This document shows, in pieces, positions 1-12,785 of a DNA stretch of 64,000 nt. The stretch's first letter is position 1. Each line of letters begins with the position of its first letter. The stretch is from Globodera rostochiensis. Its lineage: Eukaryota > Nematoda > Chromadorea > Rhabditida > Heteroderidae. The notes beneath the pieces were generated by a model, which saw nothing but the letters and a program-made list of their open reading frames with translations, did no database searches and was not told where the DNA came from. The stretch lies in assembly GCA_018350325.1 (NCBI GenBank), contig JAEVLN010000003.1:703985-767984 (forward strand). Reading direction: 5' to 3'. The position numbers and the translations under genes are program-made.

Positions 1-200
1 CGGGAAGTGGGAAGCTGCGATTTTCTTCCTGAGCTTGAGCAATCCGGGAAACTCTTTAGGGTTCGGCATATGTTTTGCTTGAAATTTTTCAAAATAAAAA
101 AAAGGAGCCGTCCTCCTCCTTTCCCCTTGACCAATAGGTACGGGGCAGGATATGCCAAAAAAATCATGGGTCTTGCTTTTAATGATTTGTGTTGAAGCAG

Positions 201-2305
201 CACTTCCACCAGTCGCGCTCCTTCCCTCAACTCCATGCGGCCGCCGTCTCCGCGTCGCCTCTCCCTGCGGGGCCACAGCCGCCGCCGTCGCATTCGCTTG
301 GCATCGGCACTCATCCCGCATCGGCTTTCTCACCCACCAGCGCCGCCGCCGCAGCGGTGGTGGCGGCACCGATGATCGTACACTCACAGTCCCAAACCAT
401 GTTGAGCACCGGCGATGGTTCATCAACGGGAGGACTGACTGCAACAACGACGACATCTTTTCCGGCGATTCAACCGCCACAAACTTGTGCGTTTATATTT
501 TTGTCGCGATGACGTTTGTAAATTTCTGGATCGAACCTGGGTTTTGAACGTCGATTCACTCGGAAATTTACGCACTGTACTGAAATGTCTGTCCGTCCTT
601 CCATTGGAGTCCTATTCTCTCTTCTGATAGAAATATTAGAAAGTTTCGAAACTCGAATTTGTGGTTTTGCTCGCATGGATATCGGGGCACTGAAGTAGCT
701 GGAGGGAGTTGGCCCCCGATGACGTCATTTCATTTGCCCCCCCCCCCTCCACGGATTGCATTCACACATTTCATTTTTCCCGATTCTCGTATATAATTGT
801 TTCCGTTTGTTCCCTTCCCTGTTCAGTGGCATCATGCGCCGCGGCCGCGGTGGCTGCCACCAATGCACAAATGAGCCTCCGCCTCAACCACCACCTTTTT
901 TCACCCCCGGCCCCTTCAATGGGCGTTAATTTGCCCCATCCTGGCGCCGCTGAGCCATTAGTACAACAACAACAACATCACATCCAGACAACGACGGCAC
1001 AAGTGACTATTATCATTATAATATTGTCCAATTTAGTCGGACTAGAATTTGCTTCTTTTTTTTTTGTGAACAATCCCTTTTACATTACGAGAATCTTGTA
1101 AAAAGAATGAAAACAAACACTTGGTTAATCCATGTAAAGCCACTCAGGGTGTTAGTTTTGCGCCCGTCGTTTTGTCTTGAACGTTGAAATGGCAGTTTTT
1201 ATTTCGTTAAAAATTCTAAGTTTTATTCTGATTTCAGTCTCCAATTTTGGCCCAACTTGCGCCGTCAGAGATGGCCCAGCAAAATGCGCTGTCCCCCCAC
1301 CAATCATTGGGGTTGAGCAATGGTCACCACCAGCCCATTCTCTTCGCGCCTCCAAACACTGTGCCAATCGCAACGGACCATCACAACCACCACAACCAGA
1401 GTGCGGTGATTCTGCGCGGCGGTGTCGACCTGAACAGGTCAATTCTACTAGCATTTTTCAGTCAGGGCTAGGGCCAAAGGCGGCACTGACTGGATTCCGA
1501 GGGCACCACGGGTTGGGTGGGTTCAACAAATTTATCAATTTTACGTAGTTTTAAACCGGTCGTCCGTTCACAAGGTCCCACTGGGGTTTGAAAGCTTCCC
1601 CCCCCCCTCTCCACTCGGTTTGGCAATTACACTTTCCTGGACTTATTTTGTTCCTTGCCCATCTCCTGTGCGCTCCTCGCGCAACATGCTTTTCGTTTTT
1701 TTTAAATTTTAATAATTTTAAAGAAACTTTTCACTAGGATTCCTGTGAAAGCGGCTGGCGATGTTTCGCTTAATGGCCTGCAGCTTGTGGTCTTTCTCAA
1801 CAAAGCCACACTGCTCTTACAGCCGGTCCGTTTGAAAAGGGGCGTCGAATTTTGGATAATCTTTGTCTATTGACATTTAAAATTTCTTTTCCACTAACGT
1901 AAATTCCAACGATTATTAGGGACCAACTCGGGAGGGCATTCAACTGAGGTTCAATCAGTTCGGCGACCTTGTGCAGGCTTGCCAAATCTCAGAGGCATGC
2001 CTGAAGAAGCTGAATTTTGTCGTTGACGGTAAGTAACCAAAAATAGCGCTCTGGGGTTTTTCCGGCTAGCGTTTTTTTTTATTAAAAAATATTTTTTTTT
2101 GATTTTGTTTTCCTAAGCTATTGATCGGCACGTCTACGACGAGGCGTGGCAATTCTTCGAACAAATGGTTGCCAGCTTTCACAATGACTGTACAATTGGC
2201 GGTTGGGCCCATGGCGTGCGACTTTTGCTGCAGGAGTTGCGAAAGCATTCGTCGTCCCATGCGCCAGGACGATCGCATTCGGCGGGCACCCGACTGACGC
2301 ATTAG
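201..2305 (+). CDS. Sec31/SRA1-domain protein, C-terminal part (5' end outside window)
   Basis: Six exons join in a consistent phase: about 201-486, 827-1002, 1238-1437, 1738-1825, 1920-2028 and 2118-2305 (TAG). The first three encode a low-complexity linker rich in Ala, Pro, Ser, Thr, His and Gln, like the proline-rich region before the C-terminal domain of the COPII coat protein Sec31. The last two encode a helical domain containing LKKLNFVVDAIDRHVYDEAW and GGWAHGVRLLLQEL, which fits the C-terminal helical domain shared by Sec31 and SRA1: a helical hairpin, a conserved aromatic in the middle and a final helix before a short Ser/His tail. Sec31 forms the outer COPII cage at ER exit sites. 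The WD40 part of Sec31 is not visible, so the gene must begin upstream of the window, or it is the shorter SRA1 relative. The 5' boundary of the first exon is a guess (acceptor gaagcag). Family assignment is moderate; the exon chain is well supported by phase. Confidence 0.55.
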
Positions 2306-3180
2306 CGATGAGGGGGGAGGGGGTTGACAATAATCAATGTATTATTGTAGACAAAATGTTGTGAAATTTCCGATTTTTTATTTTATTTTATTTTATTTTA
2401 TTTGCACGGATTGGGCCACACATATGCACGAATTTTTATGTTTTTAATCTAAAAACATGGAAATCATAGACAAATAATGAGATGCTGTGATTGTTTTTGT
2501 TTTATTGTATTATAATGGTTTTATTATAATAGGGTTGGGCAAGGCCGGGTGTTTGGGCGAAGTTTTGTTGTCCGGGGGGTGTTTTTGGATTCTTTATCCG
2601 GCCTTGTGGCTACCATTCCGTTCCCTTTCTGCTCTTGACATTTAAATAATATTAAAATGGCATTTTTGTTGTAATTAAAAAAATAATCATTTAAATGTGT
2701 GCAGAGATCGGAAACCGCAGAGTTTTAGCTTAACGACAGCTTCAACTCTACGAGAGCTTCCAAATTGGTCTCTCTTGTACTTTTTGTATTCGAATCCTTT
2801 TAAAAAATGATTGTTTTTTGTTATATTTTCACTCCTTTGAATCAAAATGCGAGCTCAGTCTAGACACCACCAATTCTGAACCCCGAGCCTCCCGAACATA
2901 TTTGTCCTGAATTTTAATTTTAAAATAAAAATTCATCCACAAAAAGTGCTGACTCGACGGACGGGGCTCTGAATTCAGTTTTTCTTTTGGTTGTACGATT
3001 ATTTCATTTGCAAATGTTCGCTTCATTTCCCCGCTGCTGATTCGAACCACAAATTCTGACGCTTTTTTCATCGTTTTAGTTGCTAATAAATGATTGGATT
3101 TTCTGCATTTTTGTACTGATTTTATCAAAATTAATTAAAAGTACTTTTTTATTATTTGACTTTTGTCTATCGATCAAAAC
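2306..3180. other. Intergenic spacer
   Basis: AT-rich spacer after the Sec31/SRA1-like gene. It holds a TTTTA microsatellite near 2370-2402 and several poly-T runs. I see no supported gene. A minus-strand ORF at 2829-3128 has no splice or family support. Confidence 0.6.
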
Positions 3181-3193
3181 AATTTTTTTCAGG
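3181..3193 (+). promoter_or_regulatory. Candidate spliced-leader trans-splice acceptor for mL63-like gene
   Basis: The sequence aatttttttcag ends one base before the ATG at 3194 and no plausible upstream exon exists. A T-rich acceptor directly before a start codon is the usual layout of SL trans-spliced nematode messages. Similar acceptors precede citrate synthase (30101-30102), HSP60 (35029-35030), COQ10 (38571-38575), PAM16 (40120) and the COMM gene (48711-48712). Confidence 0.6.
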
Positions 3194-4254
3194 ATGAAAT
3201 TGACGCAATTGCTCACAAAGCGAATAGTTTGCTTGAATAGTTGGGTTTATTAAATTTTAGAAAAACATTTACCGTGCCCCCGGGGGGGGGGAGGCTTCTG
3301 TCGAAATTTCAACATAACCCTCAGGAATTTTTTTTTGGAATTAGGCGGGGTTTTAGGGCTTTAGCCCCTCATCCCCAACTTCGGCATATCACTGAGGTTG
3401 AACGTGTTCATGTTGTGTTTACATTCAGAACACACGTGGGACCGGCGCGTGTGGGAGAAAGGCTATTATGGGCCACCACTTCCCATAGTGAAACGGTACG
3501 CAGCAAATTGCCCCCCCCGGCAAATTGAGGGCTTTCAAAATATCTCTGTTTTTCAGCACGGGTCGACCGCCTCGCGTTGTGACGGACGATGACGTCAGCG
3601 AAGTCCGTGGCGCGTTGATGCGCGAGTGGAATGTGATGCAATGGCTGGCCAACCCGTACCTGAACGCGGTGAGCAAGAACAAACACAGCCTTTTTTTTTT
3701 TTGTTGGTTTTCAGGGGTTCGCTTTCAACCAACACAAAAAAAACAATTGTGGTACCATTAGAAAGCTTTTAATTAGTTTAGTAACTATATGTAAGCATAG
3801 ATTAAGTATTTGGAGAAGTCAAGAAAGTTATATCCCGAAAAGCCAATAAACTGAAAAATCTCTTTTCACAAATATAACTCTTTGGAAATTCTTCGACGTT
3901 TTCGGGCCTTTTTAGGGAGTAGGGTTGGCGGGTTTATAAATTTTCGGCCTGGTTTCAAACCACAACCCACAATTGACGTTTTAAACATATGAATTTTGTT
4001 GAAAATCCTATTTTAATTAAATATGTCAGGAAAAGGAGGCGCCCTTTTTGGCGCGCCATGGCGACGTTGTGGACGAATGGGAACGGCACACTGTTGAGGC
4101 AAAACAACGGAAAATGCCGAGCAAGCCGAAGATTTACAACAAAGTAACCGGCGAATTGGAGAAACGCAGGGGCAACGTCGGCAATTTGTTGCACGCCCAT
4201 CGGACGGTTGAGGGCGACATGAAAGCGCTGCTGCGCCGAAATCGATGGGATTAA
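3194..4254 (+). CDS. Mitochondrial large ribosomal subunit protein mL63 (MRP63/MRPL57)-like
   Basis: Four exons, 3194-3239, 3429-3495, 3557-3668 and 4030-4254, join without phase conflict into about 150 residues. The start MKLTQLL resembles the MFLTALL start of human mL63. The block GRPPRVV followed by a helix and W-x-(4,5)-NPYLNAEKE parallels the GKHRRPR and YWLSMPYMTREQE blocks of that protein. mL63 is a small protein of the mitochondrial ribosome large subunit. The nematode protein carries about 45 extra basic residues at its C-terminus, beginning near KMPSKPKIYN and ending LRRNRWD. The N-terminus is short and basic, fitting mitochondrial import. Exon 1 uses a weak donor (A|GTTGGG), but it is the only one that keeps phase and gives a natural start. 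Similarity is recognisable but not strong. Confidence 0.5.
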
Positions 4255-4618
4255 TCAATCAATAAATCAATCAATTCATTGTTTACAATATGATTATATC
4301 TTGGATAATATTCTGCCGCCAGCAGCTGCACATTTTTGATGGCTTTGAGTTTTCCGACACGGTGTTGGGAAAGTCTCAGATTTTTCGGGGGGTTGTCTTT
4401 AACCGAAACCAGTTTTAGGCTTAACCTTCTACTGGAATTCTGCTTGATATCGGTTTTCCGGATTGATTTCGGTTTCGTTTTGACTGGAATCCTGCTTGAT
4501 GAACGGTTTCAGTTCGATGGAAGTCCGGGTTGATTTTGGTATGAATTACTCACTACGCAAATGTCCAATTCGGAAAAGGGTGGCACAAATTGTTGGCAGA
4601 ATTCACTTTTTCGCCAAT
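4255..4618. other. Convergent 3' spacer with self-similar repeat
   Basis: This is the gap between the convergent mL63-like and TPR genes. It starts with an AATC microsatellite (4253-4277). At 4395-4535 it contains a stretch built from near-copies of short words (CTGGAATTCTGCTTGAT and CTGGAATCCTGCTTGAT; CGGTTTTCCGG, CGGTTTCG), one of the self-similar repeat patches seen across the window. No gene seen. Confidence 0.6.
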
Positions 4619-7600
4619 TTAATCGTCGTCAAAGTCCACTCCGATCACTTGAGCGCCGCAGGAAGTGATTGATTCAGCGTCGCTTTCACCCGTTATATAG
4701 CAATACGTTTCTGAGTCCTAAATAATAAATTTAATTAAATTGAAAAAACAACAATATTAAAATATGATAGCGCGATCGACCTCCAAATCCGTCTTTTTGG
4801 CCTCCTCCGATCGACGCCTGGAGCGTGACCGATAGTTTTTGCTTGTCCTCAGACGTCGACTCCGACGCTGCGGACTCCTTTTGTGCTGCTGACCCGAACC
4901 AACAAGTGCCTTAAGAGACTAAAATTGGCATGAAATTTTGATTTTATGGATCAATTCTTAATTTTTTTTTAAATTTTAGGTTGCTGCCAGGGAATAAAAA
5001 ATCTTAATTTTTGTAAGTCCAAATCAGAATTTAGGAGAGTTTTTTGTAATTTACGAGCCTGATCATGCGCATGAACCTCTTCAACTTCATCTTCCATTGA
5101 ACGGCGTTGAGATTGTTCGATTAACATCTGAAATGAAAACAATGCAAAATAAAAAGCGATTAAAAAAGCCAAAATTTTTGGTCAGAGAAAAACGAACTTT
5201 GCATTGCACCAAATATTCGTCAGCCAATTTTTGTTCCGCCTTGGCACCCAAACTTTTTGCGCGCCGTCGGATACGCCGGAAAATGTGCATGGCCGTTATT
5301 GGCCCCTCCGGCGGCCATGTCTCGCCCGACGCGCCCTCCTCAAGGCACGCGTCAGATTTGCCCTCAGGGCAAGTGCCATAGTCGCTCTAATCAGTGGGAG
5401 GAAATTCTACTTTAATTAGAGCAACAAGAATGGTCGTCTCGTTATCCATCTCAAAAGGATTGTGCGCTTGCTGATCACAAATGTGATCAGATCATTTTTC
5501 AAAAATGCATAACGACCTCTTCCTCATTGATGCTGATGCTGCTGCTGCTGCTGCACAATTCGGCGGGCGGCGGTGGTCGATTTGGCTCCAACAAAATTTT
5601 GCCCATAAGCAATTGGGTCCCAAGGCGATCGAGCAGTGGGACTGCCATGGCCTTTTGTATGCCCAATTTGCATCGCGCAGCTGCAAATGCGTCCTCCCAT
5701 TGGCGTTGAGCGCACAACACTTCGGCAAGTGCAGAATATGCCCTAGGAGTTTGTTGCATTAAACCCCCGTCGTCCGGTAGGTCCGCGAGGGACCCGGGGG
5801 CGAAAAGGGTGAATCGTGACCTCAGGGTCTGTACGTAGTCGGAACAACAACAAAAAATGAATGCGGAATTCTCACGCATCGAGAATCGCTAATTTGTAAG
5901 GAAGAACCCTTTGGGGGAAATTCCTATTTTTTATAAAAAGGGAATAATAATAATAATAATAATTAAAAAATGCTTCCGATAGCTTTCAAAATTTGAAAAG
6001 GACCTTAAAAGTCTGCTCTGATTCACCGGCACGACCATTTGCCGTTCCAATGCGATCACTTGGCGCAGATACACGATCGCCTCCTCCTCTTGCGCGCCCG
6101 CATTCGCATGCCATTCCCCGAGACGAAGGCAAATGTTCGCCTCGGCATCCGTCAGCGCGCTCTCCTAAACATTTTTATGTGTCTCCAGCGCCACAAGCAT
6201 TTTTGTTGATAGAGGGGAAATTAGGCATTTGTATAGCGCCGTCAATTAAGCCTAATTGTGTGCCACCTGTGCCAGCATCAACGCCGTCTCGAGCAGTGTG
6301 AACGGATCGTCGTCATCATCATCAGCAGCATCCCCTCCGGGGTTGTTGACTGCAGTTGCTGATGATGTTGATGCTTCTTCTGCTTCTGCCACTCCTCCTT
6401 TTCCAACAAAAGCATTTTGATGGGCCGGCTGATAGCCGCGATTCGCGCCACCGGCAGCAGCAGTGCTGTTTTGCTGATCTGAATTTTTTTTTAAATAAAA
6501 AGACATTTTTTCCACTGATCGATCATCTTCTGATCCCGACTTGCCACCCCACCACCAAAAATAGTGTAGTGATCTTCTTATTTTTCTGATTATTACGGTG
6601 CTGGTTGGTTACCCGTTCTCCACGCCAACTCGGCCTTCATTGTCAGCAAGTCAACCTCCCATCGGACCCTCGTCGAGTCCGGGTTCAGCTCCATTTCCAC
6701 CGGTCCAAGGTGTTTTCCCGTCCAAGTGTCCAACCTTTGGATCAAATCCGCGTAAATTTGCTTAAAATATTTAAAATTTAATTCAAAAATGCGTTTAAAT
6801 CCGACTTCGAATTCTTACATTATCCCAATTTGCCCGCTCAAAATGCATTTTGGCCATTTCCATTACAATTTTTGCCCATGCAACGCTGAATTTTGGAGCC
6901 AATTTGATACGCAACTCCAACGACCGTTCAATTTGCTCGTGCTGACCCCCCAATTGGCGTTGAATTTGACAAATTTCTTCCAAAATGCCCTCCGGGGAGG
7001 GGCCAAACGGATTTGGCTGGAATAGACAATTCGCTAAACAATTCAACAGTTGATCAGCCACTTTTCCGGCATTCTTCCTGTTTTGATTAATTTTAAATTC
7101 ACGAATTTCATCGTTCCACTACCATTGGCACATCCGGGCGTACAATGCCATCACCGTATACAGTGCCACTACCATTTCCCCGGCATTGGTCAAGTTCACA
7201 TTTTGTTCACCATGAATTTGTGCCGTTAGCATTCGCTTGGCCCATCGCATTGCCTCGGGCAATTTGCCCAGGGCCATTAGGCCGCGGGCCATCACCGTGC
7301 CAAATTTGACAGAATTGTTTTTTGAACTTTTCAACAGTTTTTCTGACAAAGTTAGTGCTTTGTCTGTGTCACCCCTAAACTTTAGAGTTTTAACAAAAAA
7401 TGTTGGCTAATTTTTGGTAAAATCCACAAAAAAAAATTGATAATTCACCTCGCTATATAGCAATGGCACTTTCCGAGAGCGATGGCATCGTGCCAAAACG
7501 AACTTTGATCATCGGCGTCTGAAAGTGTCAACTTTTCCACACGGGTGAACATTGTTAGCGCCGGGTGTAGCTCATTCTGGCAAAAACATAAATTATAGAA

Positions 7601-9871
7601 AATATATTTAAAAAACATAAAAATGGAAAATTGGCGGCGTTGCCATAAAATTTTAAATTTTCTGTTATTTTTGGTGCTTAATTTTGCAAAAATTATGCTC
7701 AATTATCCGGCGCCCAATTTTCCGTTAATCAAAAAATGGATTTTACCCCAATATAAAACGCTTGGCCAAGTCCGTACAAAGCGCCCGGATTTGTTGGCTC
7801 TTCCTCTAAAATTTGCTTAAAAATCTGCTGAGCTTGGCCAACATTTCGCATGTTCAATTGCAGGTTGGCCAACTCCAACCGGAAGTGGTTGGGGTTAATT
7901 GCGAGCTAAAACAAATTTTATTGTAAAAAAAAAAAATTAAAACAAAATTTTTTTCACAAAACCCCCGCGCCCCGCCCCCTTTCTGTCGGTGTTCTGTCTG
8001 TACTTTGGTGGCAAGCCGAATCTGTTCGCCACAATGTTTGATGGCAGCTTCGGGCTTTAACAATTTGTCGGCCAAAAGGTTGGACATTTCTCCGTGCATG
8101 GACATTTGTGTGAATTCGTCCCCTAAATATTATTTTCTTAATTTTCTTAATACTTAAATTTAAATATTTAGTTTTTTGAATATATTTAATATTTCAATTT
8201 AAATATATTTAAATTTACAAAAAGTGTACTTAATTAAACTGATTTTTTGAGCTTTAAATATATTTAATATTTCGATTAAATTTTAAAATATAATTTTCTT
8301 AATACTTAAATTTAATACCTATATTTGATATTTAATTTAAAATATTTTTAATACTTAAATATTATTTAATTGAATATATTTAAATGCATTAATAAGCTGA
8401 CCCTAAATTATTTATATTATATGCGGAAAAGAATGGAAGTCAATTTTATTTTTTAATTAATTAATTAAAAAAGACCCAAAGTTTTGGCAATTTCCAATTG
8501 CCGTTCGATTGCTTGCAAGCCACCGTTCCAATTGCCCATTTCAATTTCCAAATTCGTCAATTTCTTGAGGCATAATTGGGCGGCGGTCGTATTTGAAGTC
8601 CTTAAATCAATTAAAATACAAAAAAATTTGAAAAATCTCTTAAAAACATTTTTGCAGCTATTCGAAGAAGCCGGAGGGCAAATTCGGGCTTTTCAGACAT
8701 TCGAAAGAATTCTGCGACCGAATTGAGCAAATCACAGCCATCATCGCCTTCCAGTTGGTGTTGGGCAAAAGCATTTTCAAAAGTTTCTTAAATTGAAAAA
8801 AGGGAAAAATATTGCTTAAATGATCTCTGATCGGAATTTCCTAAAATGATGATCTCTGCTCAATCATAAAAACTGAGCAGAGTGTGTCCGTTCGAGATTG
8901 GATAAAATGATGTGATCAAGATCCCTCACGAAACGATCAGAATGAATTCAGCCAAACCTCCGTTGGCTCCGTTAAGCGCCGCACATTCGATCAGTGCGGA
9001 CCGAAACTGTTCGTCTTGACCGTCGCTCAGTTGGAACGCTTCTGCATGCGCAAGTACTGCTTCGTCAAGACGCGCCAACGCGGACAACGCCTCGCCCCGA
9101 CGGAAATGAGCCTTAAATATTGCTTTTAATTAATTACCCAAAAAATTTGTGCATGGCACACCAACTTTTGGCCAATCCGGCATCAGCTGAATGGCCCGGT
9201 CCGCCGCCTCGAGCGCCTGCTGCTTGCACGCGTCGTCCATGCGAAGCAGAATTGCGGAAATGTTTGCATGCAGCACGTTGTTGGACGGCTCTGCACGCAG
9301 TACGCGCTGATAGGCGCGCAGCGCCGTCTCCAAGTCGCCGAGGGCGTAGGCCGTGCTCGCCTCCGCGATCAGTGCCGGAAGCGTTGCGTGCTCAGTTTCG
9401 GAAGAAGAAGACTGTGAACATTTCACAAAAAGCGGGTCATACTGTATATGAAATATACAAAAATTAAAATGTTGTCTCAAAATTGTCAATCAAATTTAAA
9501 CAAAAAAATTAAATTTCCAAAAGTGCCCTATGGCGCGGGCGGACCGCTCTTCTGTCCATCTTCATGTGCTTTTGGCATAGCGTTTAAAGTATTTAAAAAT
9601 GTTAATTGTAAGCACCGGCCTTTTGCACGTGCCGTGGCGAAGTGGACTCGCGAAATGCCGAAACTGCCCCGGTTGTGGAAGCCGCCGGCGGAAAATGATG
9701 CCGGCGGCATGACGAAAAAGGTGCCGCCGACGGGGCCGGGGGCTTCTTCTCAGCTGCTGATGGAAGGCACGGAATGTTTTGATAAATGGGATCATTGAGA
9801 TGATCATCATCATCATGATCATTAACATCATCAGTGTTTGGCAGAAAATTGCAATTTTTTGTCAATTCCAT
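4619..9871 (-). CDS. TPR-repeat protein with Arg/Ser-rich and acidic C-terminus, function unknown
   Basis: About 18 minus-strand exons can be chained from ATG at 9871 to TAA at 4619. Exon 1 (9629-9871) is acidic/Ser/Pro-rich. Exon 2 (9166-9411) and the next exon encode clear tetratricopeptide repeats (AYALGDLETALRAYQRVLRA, then AHFRRGEALSALARLDEAVL). Degenerate TPR-like helices continue through 8.7-5.5 kb (for example RLELANLQLNMRNVGQAQQI, YSALAEVLCAQRQWEDAFAA). An exon at 6250-6480 carries a poly-Asp loop. Near the 3' end come basic Arg/Ser motifs (RRSRRLR, YRSRSRRRSEE) and the protein ends in DFDDD. TPRs are protein-interaction scaffolds; I do not recognise the family and make no functional claim. 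Several exon edges are approximate. The promoter and first exons are duplicated upstream (11013-13914). Confidence 0.7.
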
Positions 9872-10994
9872 TTGATTACTCCGATAGAATTACTTATCCT
9901 GTAATATTCGTTTAAAGTGCCATAACTTTTCTTATTGCAACCAAACAAACTAAACAATTTAATACCAAATCGAAAGCTCTACGTGTTCTAAGCAGTTTTA
10001 TTTGCAAAAATTAAATTGTTTAATTTCAAATTCTTAAAATTTCGATCGAAAATGTTGTTTATTTTTATTTATTTTTGATCAATTTGAAAATGAATGTGCG
10101 GAGGTGTTGAAGATTAGTACGGATTTATCGGATTTCGACGATGACGAATAATGTGATTGGAGGTTATCGACTTTTGTTTTGCGGTATATATTTATGTCCT
10201 TGCGGTGGGGGGGGGGTGCTCAATTGCGCGCAATCGACCACGACGACAACGACGACGAACTGAACGAAGGTCGTTCAGTCCGTTCAGAGCAGTTGGAGCA
10301 ATGGGGCGGGCGCCGACGGCAAAATAATTCTGAGAAAAATGAATCAGAATAGTGGGCATTAAATTTGTTGAAAAACTATTTTTAATAAATGCCATAACAA
10401 TTTGTAATTGCGTCGTAATAAATTTGAGTGATTTATAAACAATTAAAATTCTTAAATTATTTTAAACTTGCCGAGCAATAAGCAAAATTCAATAAATTAT
10501 AGCCATTAAATGCATACCTATACATGGGCAAAATTTCGGTTTTCGGAAATACCGGGATTTTTTGGCTTTTTGGATTTTGGATTTAAAATCGTTTCGGATT
10601 TTTAGGATTTAGAATTTCGGGTTTCGGATTTTATTTTCCGATTTTGCCCATCCCTGCTATACATATTAAGTACAAGTTTAATAATAAATGCACGAACATT
10701 TTAATTAAGAAGCTGTTGGAGTAATTTTCTGCTCAAAAATTTTTCCGATTATTTCATTCATTTTACACCTCACTTTCTCCTTCGCACGAGGCTTCTAAAA
10801 ACTTTTTTTTTGTTTTTGTTGAGGGCGTGGGGGGGAGGGGGGGGGGGTAGTGACGATGGCAAAGTGTTCCTTTCCCCTTAGGGGAAAAGGGGAGATTTGG
10901 GGGGGGCGGCTTTGGTGGTGATATTTGAGAAGATAGCCGCCGCCCGTCCGCCCGCCTCCCACGTCCCCAAAGCCGCCTCTCCCAGCGCCGATTC
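8098..10994. repeat. Tandem duplication, copy 1 (attached to full TPR gene)
   Basis: This 2,897-base segment is repeated almost exactly at 11013-13914. It covers the first bases of the exon beginning DEFTQ, all earlier exons, the start codon and about 1.1 kb of upstream sequence. The copies differ by rare substitutions (for example near 9650, a Thr/Ala change in exon 1) and homopolymer-length changes, with a more diverged patch at 10345-10440. The left breakpoint lies inside a coding exon. Confidence 0.95.
10523..10651. mobile_element. Short inverted-repeat element, GGATTT-rich (copy in second duplicon at about 13437-13565)
   Basis: The element begins ATGGGCAAAATTTCGG and ends CCGATTTTGCCCAT, an imperfect terminal inverted repeat. 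Its interior is made of reiterated TTCGG, GGATTTT and TTTGG words. No ORF. It is one of several short palindromic self-similar elements in the window. Confidence 0.55.
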
Positions 10995-11012
10995 TGTCCA
11001 TCCGGTGCCCAA

Positions 11013-12785
11013 ATGGACATTTGTGTGAATTCGTCCCCTAAATATTATTTTCTTAATTTTCTTAATACTTAAATTTAAATATTTAGTTTTTTGAATATAT
11101 TTAATATTTCAATTTAAATATATTTAAATTTACAAAAAGTGTACTTAATTAAACTGATTTTTTGAGCTTTAAATATATTTAATATTTCGATTAAATTTTA
11201 AAATATAATTTTCTTAATACTTAAATTTAATACCTATATTTGATATTTAATTTAAAATATTTTTAATACTTAAATATTATTTAATTGAATATATTTAAAT
11301 GCATTAATAAGCTGACCCTAAATTATTTATATTATATGCGGAAAAGAATGGAAGTCAATTTTATTTTTAATTAATTAATTAAAAAAGACCCAAAGTTTTG
11401 GCAATTTCCAATTGCCGTTCGATTGCTTGCAAGCCACCGTTCCAATTGCCCATTTCAATTTCCAAATTCGTCAATTTCTTGAGGCATAATTGGGCGGCGG
11501 TCGTATTTGAAGTCCTTAAATCAATTAAAATACAAAAAAATTTGAAAAATCTCTTAAAAACATTTTTGCAGCTATTCGAAGAAGCCGGAGGGCAAATTCG
11601 GGCTTTTCAGACATTCGAAAGAATTCTGCGACCGAATTGAGCAAATCACAGCCATCATCGCCTTCCAGTTGGTGTTGGGCAAAAGCATTTTCAAAAGTTT
11701 CTTAAATTGAAAAAAGGGAAAAATATTGCTTAAATGATCTCTGATCGGAATTTCCTAAAATGATGATCTCTGCTCAATCATAAAAACTGAGCAGAGTGTG
11801 TCCGTTCGAGATTGGATAAAATGATGTGATCAAGATCCCTCACGAAACGATCAGAATGAATTCAGCCAAACCTCCGTTGGCTCCGTTAAGCGCCGCACAT
11901 TCGATCAGTGCGGACCGAAACTGTTCGTCTTGACCGTCGCTCAGTTGGAACGCTTCTGCATGCGCAAGTACTGCTTCGTCAAGACGCGCCAACGCGGACA
12001 ACGCCTCGCCCCGACGGAAATGAGCCTTAAATATTGCTTTTAATTAATTACCCAAAAAATTTGTGCATGGCACACCAACTTTTGGCCAATCCGGCATCAG
12101 CTGAATGGCCCGGTCCGCCGCCTCGAGCGCCTGCTGCTTGCACGCGTCGTCCATGCGAAGCAGAATTGCGGAAATGTTTGCATGCAGCACGTTGTTGGAC
12201 GGCTCTGCACGCAGTACGCGCTGATAGGCGCGCAGCGCCGTCTCCAAGTCGCCGAGGGCGTAGGCCGTGCTCGCCTCCGCGATCAGTGCCGGAAGCGTTG
12301 CGTGCTCAGTTTCGGAAGAAGAAGACTGTGAACATTTCACAAAAAGCGGGTCATACTGTATATGAAATATACAAAAATTAAAATGTTGTCTCAAAATTGT
12401 CAATCAAATTTAAACAAAAAAATTAAATTTCCAAAAGTGCCCTATGGCGCGGGCGGACCGCTCTTCTGTCCATCTTCATGTGCTTTTGGCATAGCGTTTA
12501 AAGTATTTAAAAATGTTAATTGTAAGCACCGGCCTTTTGCACGTGCCGTGGCGAAGCGGACTCGCGAAATGCCGAAACTGCCCCGGTTGTGGAAGCCGCC
12601 GGCGGAAAATGATGCCGGCGGCATGACGAAAAAGGTGCCGCCGACGGGGCCGGGGGCTTCTTCTCAGCTGCTGATGGAAGGCACGGAATGTTTTGATAAA
12701 TGGGATCATTGAGATGATCATCATCATCATGATCATTAACATCATCAGTGTTTGGCAGAAAATTGCAATTTTTTGTCAATTCCAT
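11013..12785 (-). pseudogene. Truncated 5' copy of the TPR gene (duplicon 2)
   Basis: This is the duplicated start of the TPR gene: exon 1 with ATG at 12785, the two strong TPR exons (for example 12080-12325) and following exons, cut off at 11013 inside the exon that begins DEFTQ. Reading frames and splice sites are intact in this part, so it may be transcribed, but the remaining TPR exons and the C-terminus are absent unless the transcript reads through into copy 1. It is called a partial gene copy, not a decayed pseudogene. It could also be an assembly artefact from an uncollapsed haplotype. Confidence 0.7.

Noticed and set aside
152..547. 131-codon ORF overlapping the first Sec31-like exon
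   Set aside because: It is the shifted frame of a GC-rich coding exon. The exon frame chosen joins five further exons in phase.
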